A DNA stretch of 9,227 nt. Source: Gammaproteobacteria bacterium (GTDB taxonomy: Bacteria; Pseudomonadota; Gammaproteobacteria; UBA6429). The notes under the pieces were generated by a model. It worked only from the letters and a program-made list of their open reading frames with translations. It was not told where the DNA came from and searched no databases. How positions within the stretch are numbered: the first letter of the stretch is position 1; every line of letters starts with the position of its first letter. This document shows, piece after piece, positions 1-7,033 of the stretch. The position numbers were made by a program, and so were the translations under genes. The DNA lies in contig DAOVYB010000049.1 of NCBI GenBank assembly GCA_030635835.1, positions 1 to 9,227 of the forward strand, in the 5' to 3' direction.

Positions 1-144
1 ATGGGCTTAGGTTATGCGCTTTCCGCAATATCAGCTTATATTTGCATTCATTATTTTCTTAAAATGCTCGAGCGTATTGGAATGACGCCTTTTGTTATTT
101 ATCGTGTTGCGCAGGGTTTAATTTTATTATATTTATTTTCTTAA
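1..144 (+). CDS. uppP: Undecaprenyl-diphosphate phosphatase, C-terminal end (partial)
   Basis: This is the last 47 codons and TAA stop of an integral membrane phosphatase that converts undecaprenyl diphosphate to undecaprenyl phosphate, recycling the lipid carrier used for peptidoglycan and other surface polymers. The visible tail has the family's ending: a hydrophobic helix with [14 protein letters not shown], then the [10 protein letters not shown] segment, then a last short hydrophobic helix. The PFVIYR motif near the C-terminus is characteristic of UppP (BacA) proteins. The ATG at base 1 is an internal methionine codon, not the start, because family members are about 270 residues long and the rest lies outside the window. 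The reading frame is intact in the part seen. A VanZ-like gene follows 9 bases downstream on the same strand and is probably co-transcribed. Confidence 0.88.
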   Translation: MGLGYALSAISAYICIHYFLKMLERIGMTPFVIYRVAQGLILLYLFS

Positions 145-153
145 GTTTAACTG

Positions 154-540
154 ATGTTGCGGTTTAACAATCTTTGGATAGCGTTTGGCTGGTTTTTAGT
201 TTTGCTTGTGTGTTATTTTTCATTAACACCGACCCCACCTAAAATAGATATCCAATTTGAATACCTGGATAAACTCGAGCATACACTTTCATACTTTATT
301 TTAATGTTCTGGTTTGCACAGTTATATCAAACTCTAAATAGTCGCAGGTTCTTTGTTATTTTTTTTGTTTTTCTGGGGATAGTTTTAGAAGTATTGCAGG
401 GGTTAGGTGGTGTCCGGTTTTTTGAATATACCGACATGCTGGCAAATACGACAGGTGCTGTATTTGCCTTTTGGCTATCAAAAGGTGATTTAAAAAATAT
501 GCTATTGAACTTTGAAGAAAAGTTTTTAATTAATAAGTAA
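154..540 (+). CDS. VanZ-like family membrane protein
   Basis: A 128-residue protein of the VanZ-like family. The sequence shows three or four hydrophobic segments (about 8-24, 45-58, 66-83 and 97-109) and the conserved polar residues of the family: SLTP after the first helix, D39-K40 with H43 (DKLEH), E79 and Q82 in the third helix, R88, and D94 with A97-N98 (DMLANTTG). VanZ itself gives low-level teicoplanin resistance in enterococci, and no enzymatic activity is firmly assigned to the small proteobacterial homologues. The start follows the uppP stop by 9 bases, so translation is probably coupled, since no strong Shine-Dalgarno is visible. The pairing with a lipid-carrier phosphatase suggests an envelope role, but that is inference. 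The stop codon lies 2 bases from the convergent rimO stop, leaving no room for a terminator. Confidence 0.85.
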   Translation: MLRFNNLWIAFGWFLVLLVCYFSLTPTPPKIDIQFEYLDKLEHTLSYFILMFWFAQLYQTLNSRRFFVIFFVFLGIVLEVLQGLGGVRFFEYTDMLANTTGAVFAFWLSKGDLKNMLLNFEEKFLINK

Positions 541-542
541 TA

Positions 543-1865
543 TTAATCTATTGGTGTAGCGATGAGATCATGTTCAGTTGTCGCAACAATTTTTACATCA
601 ACAAAATCACCCACTTCGATATCTTCAAAACCATCGAGTATGACTTCACCATCAATTTCAGGTGCGTCTGCTTTTGAGCGAGCTAGCACCAGACCTTCTT
701 CACTATAACTATCAACAAGCACGGTCATGGTCTGGCCAATTTTCTTTTCCAGCTTGTCAGCGCTTATCTGGGCCTGCAAATGCATAAAACGTTCTAAGCG
801 TTCCTGCTGTATTTCTTCAGGAACAAAATTGCCCAGTTCATTGGCTAAGGCGCCTTCGACAGGTGAATAAGCAAATGCGCCTACCCGATCAAGCTGGGCT
901 TCCTCAAGAAAATCGAGTAATTGTTCAAAGTCATCATCGGTTTCACCGGGGAAACCAACAATAAAGGTTGAGCGTAACGTAATGTCTGAGCAGATATTTC
1001 GCCACTTTTTAATACGTTCAATGGTCTTATCAATATTACCCGGGCGTTTCATGGCTTTAAGAATTGAAGGACTTGCATGTTGTAATGGAATATCAAGATA
1101 AGGAAGAATTTTTCCTTCAGCCATTAATGGAATGACGTCATCAACATGTGGGTAAGGATAGACATAATGTAATCGTGTCCAGACTCCAAGCTCACCAAGT
1201 GCTGCTGCGAGATTGGTCATATGTGTTTTTATTGGACGTCCGCCCCAGAAACCAGTGCGGTATTTAACATCCACACCATAGGCACTGGTGTCCTGAGAAA
1301 TAACCAGTAATTCTTTTACGCCGCTATTCACTAAATTTTCAGCTTCCTGCATCACATCACCGATATCACGGCTAACTAAATCACCACGTAATGAGGGAAT
1401 AATGCAAAAGGTGCAACGATGATTACAGCCTTCAGATATTTTTAAGTAAGCATAATGTTTGGGTGTAAGCTTGATACCTGCATTGGGTACTAAATCTGAA
1501 AAAGGATCATGAGGTTTTGGTAAATGATCATGTACTACCTGCATAACTTCGGTAGCCGCATGTGGGCCAGTAACGGCTAATACATTTGGATACGCGGTTT
1601 CAACCACACCTTCTTTTGCACCGAGACAACCGGTGACAATCACTTTGCCATTTTCTTCTAATGCTTCACCAATGGCATCCATTGATTCTTCGACTGCTGA
1701 GTCAATAAAACCGCAGGTATTAACAACAACTAATTGTGCATCTTCATAACTATTTGTGATCTCATAACCTTCAGCACGCAACTGAGTCACAATATGTTCT
1801 GAATCAACCAGTGCCTTGGGACAACCAAGACTAATAAAACCAACTCTAGGTGCTTTTTGCGACAT
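543..1865 (-). CDS. rimO: Ribosomal protein S12 methylthiotransferase RimO
   Basis: A 440-residue radical-SAM enzyme that adds a methylthio group to the conserved aspartate of ribosomal protein S12 in the cytoplasm. Three domains are visible. The N-terminal UPF0004 domain has the cysteines for the second 4Fe-4S cluster at C15 (SLGCPK), C51 (NTCGF) and C80 (TGCLG). The radical-SAM domain has C147, C151 and C154 in [15 protein letters not shown]-terminal TRAM domain spans about 373-440. The [12 protein letters not shown] start and the [10 protein letters not shown] segment separate it from the related tRNA enzyme MiaB. The length is essentially that of E. coli RimO, with no missing motif. It starts 4 bases after the stop of the cytochrome gene, so it probably depends on that transcript. 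Its own Shine-Dalgarno is weak, which fits translational coupling. Confidence 0.97.
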   Translation of the reverse strand: MSQKAPRVGFISLGCPKALVDSEHIVTQLRAEGYEITNSYEDAQLVVVNTCGFIDSAVEESMDAIGEALEENGKVIVTGCLGAKEGVVETAYPNVLAVTGPHAATEVMQVVHDHLPKPHDPFSDLVPNAGIKLTPKHYAYLKISEGCNHRCTFCIIPSLRGDLVSRDIGDVMQEAENLVNSGVKELLVISQDTSAYGVDVKYRTGFWGGRPIKTHMTNLAAALGELGVWTRLHYVYPYPHVDDVIPLMAEGKILPYLDIPLQHASPSILKAMKRPGNIDKTIERIKKWRNICSDITLRSTFIVGFPGETDDDFEQLLDFLEEAQLDRVGAFAYSPVEGALANELGNFVPEEIQQERLERFMHLQAQISADKLEKKIGQTMTVLVDSYSEEGLVLARSKADAPEIDGEVILDGFEDIEVGDFVDVKIVATTEHDLIATPID

Positions 1866-1869
1866 AATA

Positions 1870-2619
1870 TTATTTAACAGGTAATGTTTGTAAGTAGGAA
1901 AGAAGATCGATTTGTTCTTTCAGGTTAAGTTCTTTATTCATGTTTGGCATTTGCTTTCCATTCATGAAAGCACTTGGATTGCCGTTACGAAATTTATGAA
2001 TGGTTTCAACAGGATTCTCAGTAGCAACCGTACCTAAATACTCTGGATTTGATGCTGTCTTGAAGTTTATATTTCGTCCATCCTTACCGTGGCATTCTTT
2101 ACAGGTAGTAGTAAAGAAAACTTTGCCTTGGTTTTGGTTACCGTTAGCAAGGAGTGTTTCATTGTTTAAGTAAGATGAGATATCAACTTGTCCGTTCTTT
2201 ACAAAGTTTGCAAGCTGAGCCAGCGCTGTATCGGGCATGACAACGTTATAGCCGTGAATCTTATTTTTTAGGATGTTAACAATATCCTTGATGGTCATAT
2301 TAGTAGCTGCACGAATACCTTTAATGCCTGTTTTATGATTGCCTTTTTTATATGCGCCATTTACACCTTTATAATCCCAGCCATGACATTCTTTACAGCG
2401 CCATGTGGCAGCACCTTTTTTTTTGGCGGAAGTAGGGTATGCCAAGTGTGTTGATTCTGGTTTTTCTATTTTTAATTCTTTCCACCATTTGTCATAGAGG
2501 CGACCACCTTTAGCAATTGCATCAGCTTTTTTTACATTGAGCTTAGTTGAGTGATTATCAGCATGTAAGTTAAATGATGAAAGGGTAATAAAAATAAATA
2601 ATAAAAATTGATGTTTCAT
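1870..2619 (-). CDS. Secreted di-haem cytochrome c
   Basis: A 249-residue exported cytochrome c with two haem-binding CxxCH motifs, both reading CKECHG (C75-C78-H79 and C173-C176-H177). A short signal peptide occupies about residues 1-20: K2 and H3, a hydrophobic core LLFIFITL, and a likely cleavage after LHA. Each half resembles a class I cytochrome c fold. Methionines in VMPD (M128) and QMPN (M224) are the likely sixth haem ligands. The mature protein is lysine-rich and so probably basic. It should be soluble in the periplasm and carry electrons, but its partners are not evident. It lies 17 bases after the desaturase stop and 4 bases before rimO. I recognise the domain type but no named family; a sulfur-, nitrogen- or respiration-linked role cannot be chosen from the sequence. 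Confidence 0.88.
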   Translation of the reverse strand: MKHQFLLFIFITLSSFNLHADNHSTKLNVKKADAIAKGGRLYDKWWKELKIEKPESTHLAYPTSAKKKGAATWRCKECHGWDYKGVNGAYKKGNHKTGIKGIRAATNMTIKDIVNILKNKIHGYNVVMPDTALAQLANFVKNGQVDISSYLNNETLLANGNQNQGKVFFTTTCKECHGKDGRNINFKTASNPEYLGTVATENPVETIHKFRNGNPSAFMNGKQMPNMNKELNLKEQIDLLSYLQTLPVK

Positions 2620-2636
2620 TCTATAAACTCTAAATA

Positions 2637-3743
2637 TTATGCGGTTTTCATTTGATTATATTGCTCAATGGAAATAATTTTTTGCTGCTCTTCATCCCAA
2701 AGAATAAATTTGAAAGATTTGGCAATATCCCGCAACCGAATACGTGTGACATCATTAAATAAATGCGCATATTCTTTATGACATTGAGCAAGATTGTAAT
2801 TAGGGATGCCAGCAGATAAATGGTGAATATGATGATAAGCAATATCAGCACCAAACCAGTTTATTACTTTAGGAAAAGTTAAAAAGCTTGTGCCTGCTAA
2901 TGCCGCTTTATAATAATCCCAATGCTTAGTATCTGTTGCGTATGAGTCTTCAAAGTTATGCTGAATCGTAAAGATAATAATGCCGGCAGCACCCGCCAGA
3001 GATAAACTAATACTATAAATAGTAAAAAATATCGCGGTACCGAAATACCAGCTGGCAGCAACCCAGATACTTATTAAAACAATATTGTTTATTGTCATGT
3101 GTAAATATTCTTTACCACTTTTCCAGTAACGTGATTCTTGTTTGGAAATAATATCTTTAAAAGATTTAGTCGGTGTTTTAAGTTTTTCTTTAATGATATT
3201 AAAAGAAAATTTAATACTGCCGATTAACCAGTTAAATCTCGGGTGAAAAATAAAATACATAAAGGCGCCAAGTGGAGCGAATAAAATATTTCGGGCATTG
3301 CGATATTGTTTTTGTTTTTTTGCAGAAAGTTTTTCATATGCGGCAACGGTTATTGTATTAAGTGGCCCCTGATATTTTTCCCAGTTGCCATTTGTTGCAT
3401 GATGAAAATTATGATGTTGTGACCAGACGTATTGCGGCATACCCACAAATACACCGGTAAAAAAACCACCCAGAGTATTAAATAGTTGAGTTTTAAACAT
3501 ACTTTTATGACCACAGTCATGCATTAACATAAAAATACGTACAATAAAAAAAGCCAGTAATAAGGTAGAACCAGCAGCTAGCCAATATGCCTGGGATTCC
3601 AGACTTATCATGGCGATGTAGAAAAGTGCAAAATAAGGAACAAGCGTATTTAAGTTTTGCACTAAGCCTTTGAAATTGCTTTTGTGAGAATATTTTTGAA
3701 TAATTTCTGGTGCGATTTCTTTAAGTTGCTGGGGGGTCGTCAT
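2637..3743 (-). CDS. Membrane fatty acid desaturase
   Basis: A 368-residue integral membrane di-iron desaturase of the FA_desaturase superfamily. The three histidine boxes are intact: HDCGH at 75-79, HHNFHH at 110-115 and HHIHH at 304-308. QHNFE at 261-265 before the last box matches the acyl-lipid or acyl-CoA delta-12/omega-type branch. Hydrophobic helices lie at about 33-48, 52-73, 153-166 and 219-260. The enzyme would introduce a double bond into membrane fatty acyl chains using O2 and an external electron donor, but substrate and regiospecificity cannot be read from the sequence. The ATG is supported by AGGAA (complement of 3751-3755) 7 bases upstream. It is the first gene of the apparent operon with the di-haem cytochrome and rimO. 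No ferredoxin or reductase partner is next to it. Confidence 0.92.
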   Translation of the reverse strand: MTTPQQLKEIAPEIIQKYSHKSNFKGLVQNLNTLVPYFALFYIAMISLESQAYWLAAGSTLLLAFFIVRIFMLMHDCGHKSMFKTQLFNTLGGFFTGVFVGMPQYVWSQHHNFHHATNGNWEKYQGPLNTITVAAYEKLSAKKQKQYRNARNILFAPLGAFMYFIFHPRFNWLIGSIKFSFNIIKEKLKTPTKSFKDIISKQESRYWKSGKEYLHMTINNIVLISIWVAASWYFGTAIFFTIYSISLSLAGAAGIIIFTIQHNFEDSYATDTKHWDYYKAALAGTSFLTFPKVINWFGADIAYHHIHHLSAGIPNYNLAQCHKEYAHLFNDVTRIRLRDIAKSFKFILWDEEQQKIISIEQYNQMKTA

Positions 3744-3757
3744 TTTTGTATTCCTGC

Positions 3758-3781
3758 AGGATGATACCTTTGTATTATCCT
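3758..3781 (-). promoter_or_regulatory. 24-bp imperfect palindrome in the desaturase leader
   Basis: Two 10-base arms, AGGATGATAC and GTATTATCCT on the plus strand, are complementary at 9 of 10 positions and separated by 4 bases (CTTT). The site sits between the probable -10 hexamer and the Shine-Dalgarno AGGAA of the desaturase gene, ending 2 bases before that motif. It could be a dimeric repressor operator or, in RNA, a 10-bp hairpin with an AAAG loop and one mismatch abutting the ribosome binding site. Either reading is inference from position and symmetry. Confidence 0.5.
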
Positions 3782-3817
3782 AATACGCGGCAATAAGAGA
3801 ATGTTTATGTGGGCGAC

Positions 3818-3823
3818 ATTATA
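3818..3823 (-). promoter_or_regulatory. Probable -10 hexamer of the desaturase-cytochrome-rimO operon
   Basis: On the minus strand this reads TATAAT, a perfect sigma-70 -10 hexamer, about 75 bases before the desaturase ATG and at the edge of a strongly AT-rich stretch. No good -35 hexamer is seen at 16-18 bases (the minus strand reads T-rich, around CTTTTT, there), so the promoter may be weak or activator-dependent. The call rests on the exact hexamer and its position only. Confidence 0.45.
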
Positions 3824-3917
3824 AAGCACTTTGACGCTAAAAAAAGCTATCTGAATACGATTACAAGTGAATAATTGAGTGAATTGTGACGTGATTTATT
3901 GTGCTTATACACTTTAG

Positions 3918-3998
3918 GTAGTCTGGATGAAATGTAATGTAATCCGGGAAGTTAATGGTCTGATTCCCCCGGATTCCGCTTCGCTGCATCCGGGCTAC
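3918..3998. repeat. Inverted pair of GTAG-headed REP-like repeats (REPIN-like)
   Basis: Two 31-base units face each other with a 19-base spacer. The plus-strand unit is 3918-3948 and the minus-strand unit is 3998 down to 3968. Each begins with GTAG and ends with AATCCGGG, and the two match at 22 of 31 positions. The minus-strand unit is an imperfect palindrome in itself: CCCGGAT (arms 3988-3994 and 3968-3974) encloses a GC-rich loop containing GCGAAGCGG. The plus-strand unit is decayed: 8 of its 9 differences replace G or C by A or T. The heads point outward, as in REPINs of REP elements moved by RAYT-type transposases. No RAYT gene is in the window. A 7-base repeat TACACTT occurs just left (3908-3914) and at the right end (3996-4002). 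Confidence 0.75.
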
Positions 3999-4065
3999 AC
4001 TTAAAAAAATTTAGTTTCTAAATGAATTAAAATTAATAATGAGTCACTGTGCTTTATACAATTAA

Positions 4066-5286
4066 TTAGTCGGTACGTGACTCTTTGATAGCACGTATTC
4101 TTTGCCTGGCGAGCTCATCTTTAATCTCCTTACCTTTTAAACCCTGTGCAACAAGTTCTTTTGCATTTAATTCATTTGCTGCATTAAAGGCTTTACGAAA
4201 AATTTCAGGTTGCTCAACATATTTTTCTTCATAGCCGCTGCGTCCACGTGAGTCTGCTTCACAGGCAAGCAAAAAAAGTTCAAAACGCTCGGGACGACGA
4301 AAGGCATCCAGTGAGTCTAGTGTTGATAAAAAAGTCTTATCTGTAATTTCAGCTGCCCGATGATAATGCAGGTGATACTTTGTCACAATGACAGCAAGTT
4401 CCCGGTAGTCATTGGGGATGCGATAACGATCACATAAGGCTTCAACTAAAGGTACACCACGTGATTCATGGGCAATATGTTTTGGCCATTCATCTTCAGG
4501 TGTTATTCCTTTTCCCAGGTCATGTACTAATGCTGCAAAACGGACTTTAGGATCATCAGATAATTTTGCGGCTTGTGTTAGCACCATCATGGTGTGGATC
4601 CCGCTATCAATTTCAGGATGATGTTTTTCCGGTTGTGGTACGCCCCATAGCTGATCAATTTCAGGAAAGAGTTTTTTTAGCGCGCCACACTCATGTAGCA
4701 CTTCAAAATAACCTGCCGGTGTTTTTTCAGATAATGCACGCATGGTTTCCTGCCAAACCCGTTCAGGCACCAGAGAGTCAACTTCACCATTTTTTACCAT
4801 TTCAATCATTAACTGCTGAGTTTCATCTGCGATGGTAAAACCTAAATCAGCAAAACGCGCAGCAAATCGGGCAACACGTAAGATTCGTACAGGGTCTTCA
4901 ACAAATGCGGCAGAAACGTGACGCAGTATTTTGTTTTTAACATCTGCCTGACCATGAAATGGATCTATTAAGGTACCATCATTAGATTGAGCAATGGCAT
5001 TGATAGTTAAATCACGTCGTATTAAATCTTCTTCCAGCGTGACATCACTTGAGGTATGGAAACTAAAGCCGGCATAACCCGCCGCAGTTTTTCGTTCTGT
5101 TCGGGCAAGCGCGTACTCTTCATTTGTCTTGGGATGTAAGAAGACAGGAAAGTCTTTACCGACTTGTCGATAATCTTGTTTTAGCATTTCTTCAGGTGTT
5201 GAGCCAACGACCACCCAGTCGCGATCCTTGGTTTCTAACCCCAATAATTGATCACGTACACAACCACCAACAAGATATATTTTCAT
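4066..5286 (-). CDS. cca: Multifunctional CCA protein (tRNA nucleotidyltransferase with HD domain)
   Basis: A 406-residue cytoplasmic enzyme that builds or repairs the 3' CCA end of tRNAs without a nucleic-acid template. The N-terminal nucleotidyltransferase head has the phosphate-binding GGCVRD (7-12), the metal-binding pair D21 and D23 in KDRDW, ARTERK, and [10 protein letters not shown] (90-99). The neck has EDPVRILR (130-137) and the nucleotide-selecting segment PERVWQE (174-180). The C-terminal half carries the HD phosphohydrolase domain with H255-D256 in LVHDLGKG, which in the E. coli protein gives phosphatase and 2',3'-cyclic phosphodiesterase activity. Length, start (MKIYLVGG) and motif spacing match the gammaproteobacterial bacterial-type class II enzyme. 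The Shine-Dalgarno is weak, so the start rests on family conservation. It is probably monocistronic, since the next minus-strand gene is 322 bases away. Confidence 0.97.
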   Translation of the reverse strand: MKIYLVGGCVRDQLLGLETKDRDWVVVGSTPEEMLKQDYRQVGKDFPVFLHPKTNEEYALARTERKTAAGYAGFSFHTSSDVTLEEDLIRRDLTINAIAQSNDGTLIDPFHGQADVKNKILRHVSAAFVEDPVRILRVARFAARFADLGFTIADETQQLMIEMVKNGEVDSLVPERVWQETMRALSEKTPAGYFEVLHECGALKKLFPEIDQLWGVPQPEKHHPEIDSGIHTMMVLTQAAKLSDDPKVRFAALVHDLGKGITPEDEWPKHIAHESRGVPLVEALCDRYRIPNDYRELAVIVTKYHLHYHRAAEITDKTFLSTLDSLDAFRRPERFELFLLACEADSRGRSGYEEKYVEQPEIFRKAFNAANELNAKELVAQGLKGKEIKDELARQRIRAIKESRTD

Positions 5287-5447
5287 ATTTATTAAATGTC
5301 TTTTAATTAAGTGTTTTCTGTTAGCACTAAAAGTTATAAAGCTTTATTGTATAGATAATTAAGTCTGTGATCACACTTTAGTTATAAGTCTTTGTGTTAT
5401 TCGGCTATCACCATTATTTACGCTATAGTTAATGTACATAAATTATT

Positions 5448-5453
5448 AAGGAG
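5448..5453 (+). promoter_or_regulatory. Strong ribosome binding site of the aldehyde dehydrogenase gene
   Basis: AAGGAG lies 6 bases before the ATG at 5460, an ideal Shine-Dalgarno and spacing. It fixes the ancestral start upstream of the in-frame TAA at 5526-5528. The internal ATG at 5589, the first start after the stop, has no comparable motif. This matters for deciding whether the gene can still be expressed. Confidence 0.85.
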
Positions 5454-5459
5454 ACATAT

Positions 5460-6824
5460 ATGAGTTTTGAAGTGATTAATCCCGCAACGGGCGAGAAAGT
5501 CACCGAAATTCCTGCTTGGGATTCGTAACAGTTAGAATCAGGGTTAGCCGCTGTTGCTGCCATTTCACCAGAATGGCGTAATACACCGATGGCTGAGCGG
5601 TGTGCATTAATGCATAAAGCCGCTGAAGTACTTCGTGCAAACAAAGAAAAGTACGCCGCTATTGTGACCCAGGAAATGGGTAAACTCATTAATGATGCGC
5701 GCGCCGAGGTGGAAAAATGTGCCACGGTTTGTGATTTTTATGCCGATAAAGGCCCCGGATTTTTAGCAGATGAAGCCATCGATTCAGATGCAGGCAAAAG
5801 TTATGTTGCCTATCTTCCTCTTGGAACCGTGCTCGCGGTTATGCCATGGAACTTTCCTCTCTGGCAGGTTTTTCGCTTTGCCGCGCCTGCACTTGTTGCC
5901 GGTAATACCGGTGTATTAAAACATGCCTCAAATGTACCTCAGAGCGCATTGGTGATTGAAGAAGTTTTCAAAGAAGCCGGTTTTCCTGAAAATGTATTTC
6001 GTTCCTTTATGATAAAAGCTTCTCAAGTGAAGTCTGTGATTGAAGATCCACGTATTCATGCTGTGACATTAACCGGTAGTGAACCTGCGGGTCGACAAGT
6101 TGCGGCAACAGCGGGTAACAGTTTAAAAAAATCAGTACTTGAACTCGGTGGCTCAGATGCATTTATTGTTTTAGAAGATGCTGATCTTGATCTCACGGTA
6201 AAAAATGCGGTGACATCCCGATTTTTAAATAGCGGGCAAAGCTGTATAGCAGCAAAACGTTTTATTGTTGTTGATGCGATAGCAGAAGATTTTGTTGCAC
6301 GATTTAAAGCCGGAGTTGAAGCTTTAAAGGTTGGTGATCCAATGGATGAATCGACAACACTGGCTCCGATGGCGCGTGAAGATTTAAGAGATGAGATGCA
6401 TATTCAGGTTGCAGATACTTTAGCAGCAGGAGCAGTTGCAGCGACAGGGTGTGAACCCGTAGACAGACCGGGTGCTTTTTATAAAGCATCAATACTCGAT
6501 CGTGTTGAACCGGGTATGCGTGCTTATCATGAAGAATTATTTGGTCCTGTTGCCATTGTTATTCATGCCAGAGATGAAGAAGATGCACTTCGTATTGCGA
6601 ATGATTCACCCTATGGATTGGGTGGGAGTGTCTGGACCCAGGATTCTACCCGTGGTGAACGCATTGCACGGCAGGTTGAATCCGGTTGTACCTTTGTAAA
6701 TGGCATGGTGAAAAGTGATGCACGTTTACCCTTTGGTGGGATAAAGAATTCCGGTTACGGACGAGAGTTGTCACAACATGGTATTCGGGAGTTTACTAAT
6801 GCAAAAACTATCTGGATAAAATAA
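5460..6824 (+). pseudogene. NAD(P)-dependent succinate-semialdehyde dehydrogenase (Sad-like), interrupted by an in-frame TAA
   Basis: The frame encodes a 454-residue aldehyde dehydrogenase resembling E. coli Sad (YneI), which oxidises succinate semialdehyde to succinate at the end of GABA breakdown. The N-terminus (FEVINPATGEKVTEIPAWDS) is family-typical, but codon 23 is TAA (5526-5528), after which the same frame continues with QLESGL and runs uninterrupted to 6824. Counting from the original ATG, catalytic residues are present: N131 in MPWNFP, K154 in LKHAS, E228 in LELGGSD and C262 in GQSCIAAKR. LTGSEPAG and the C-terminal PFGGIKNSGYGRELS are also intact. The next ATG (5589, codon 44) would give 411 residues lacking the first strands of the NAD domain and has no Shine-Dalgarno. 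A single nonsense change, or a sequencing error, is the simplest reading. The related family members make the exact substrate uncertain. Confidence 0.8.
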
Positions 6825-6830
6825 AAGTAA

Positions 6831-7028
6831 AAACCACGGGGAACACTGGGTACACGGGGAAATAAAAAATAGTGATTTTGTAGGTTGGGCTAAAGCCCAA
6901 CGCGGTGTGAACTATTCGCACAAGTATAAATCGTTATTGCTTCTAGTTGTGCTTCGTTCTCAGCTTAACCTAATAATTATTGGAAAAATAAATGTTTTTC
7001 CCTGTGTCCCCAGTGTTCCCCGTGGTTT
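6831..7028. repeat. 198-bp inverted-repeat element (MITE-like) between convergent genes
   Basis: The arms 6831-6862 and 6997-7028 are inverted copies matching at 30 of 32 positions. Each arm is built of three 9-base units; on the left these are CACGGGGAA, then CACTGGGTA, then CACGGGGAA (6835-6861). Between the arms lie 134 bases with an inner inverted pair of GTAG-type palindromes and no coding sequence. The element starts 6 bases after the dehydrogenase stop and ends 5 bases before the stop codon of the opposing c-di-GMP gene. No clear target-site duplication is seen. As RNA the arms would fold into a long GC-rich stem in either direction, followed on the minus-strand side by a T-rich stretch, so it may also serve as a bidirectional terminator. 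No transposase is encoded; it could be a non-autonomous mobile element or a dispersed extragenic repeat. Confidence 0.75.
6880..6973. repeat. Inner inverted pair of GTAG/TTAG-headed palindromes
   Basis: The plus-strand unit (6880-6901) is GTAG followed by an 8-bp perfect stem, GTTGGGCT and AGCCCAAC, with only AA between. The minus-strand unit (6973 down to 6946) is TTAG followed by GTTAAGCT, an 8-base loop, then AGCACAAC, pairing at 6 of 8. The two share head position, arm length and order and face each other across 44 bases, so they look like a REP-like pair of which the right unit has decayed. The stem sequence differs from the REP-like pair at 3918-3998, although the GTAG head is shared. 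Confidence 0.6.
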
Positions 7029-7033
7029 ATTAA

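Larger units (their letters stand above)
3744..4065. other. 322-base intergenic region between cca and the desaturase
   Basis: No coding sequence is supported here. Both flanking genes are on the minus strand, so this stretch holds the 3' end of the cca transcript and the promoter and leader of the desaturase operon. From right to left it contains about 65 AT-rich bases after cca with no clear stem plus T-run terminator, then the inverted REP-like pair (3918-3998), an AT-rich stretch, a TATAAT hexamer (3818-3823), and a palindrome (3758-3781) just before the ribosome binding site. Confidence 0.8.

Noticed and set aside
1..3. ATG at the first base as a gene start
   Set aside because: The protein reads as the C-terminal end of UppP, so this is an internal methionine codon.
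3968..3998. REP-like stem as an intrinsic terminator for cca
   Set aside because: No T-run follows the stem in the minus-strand direction; the T-rich stretch lies before it.
4566..4838. Plus-strand open frame of 90 codons inside cca
   Set aside because: It is antisense to a well-conserved part of cca, has no recognisable domain and is explained as a shadow frame. The same holds for the frame at 5124-5306.
5366..5375. TGTGATCACA perfect 10-bp palindrome upstream of the dehydrogenase gene, looking like a CRP site
   Set aside because: CRP half-sites TGTGA and TCACA need about 6 bases between them; here they abut. It may be a small operator, but nothing else supports it.
5526..5534. TAA followed by CAG TTA resembles the CAR-YYA context of tobacco mosaic virus stop read-through
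   Set aside because: That context acts in eukaryotic ribosomes and was defined on UAG. The following QLE residues are family-typical in this dehydrogenase, so the match is likely coincidence.
5429..5725. Minus-strand 98-codon open frame over the start of the dehydrogenase gene
   Set aside because: It is opposite to conserved dehydrogenase codons and shows no domain.
6982..7001. Perfect 7-bp hairpin GGAAAAA / TTTTTCC with a 6-base loop
   Set aside because: It overlaps the right arm of the larger element and is AT-rich, so the longer 32-bp pairing explains the region better.
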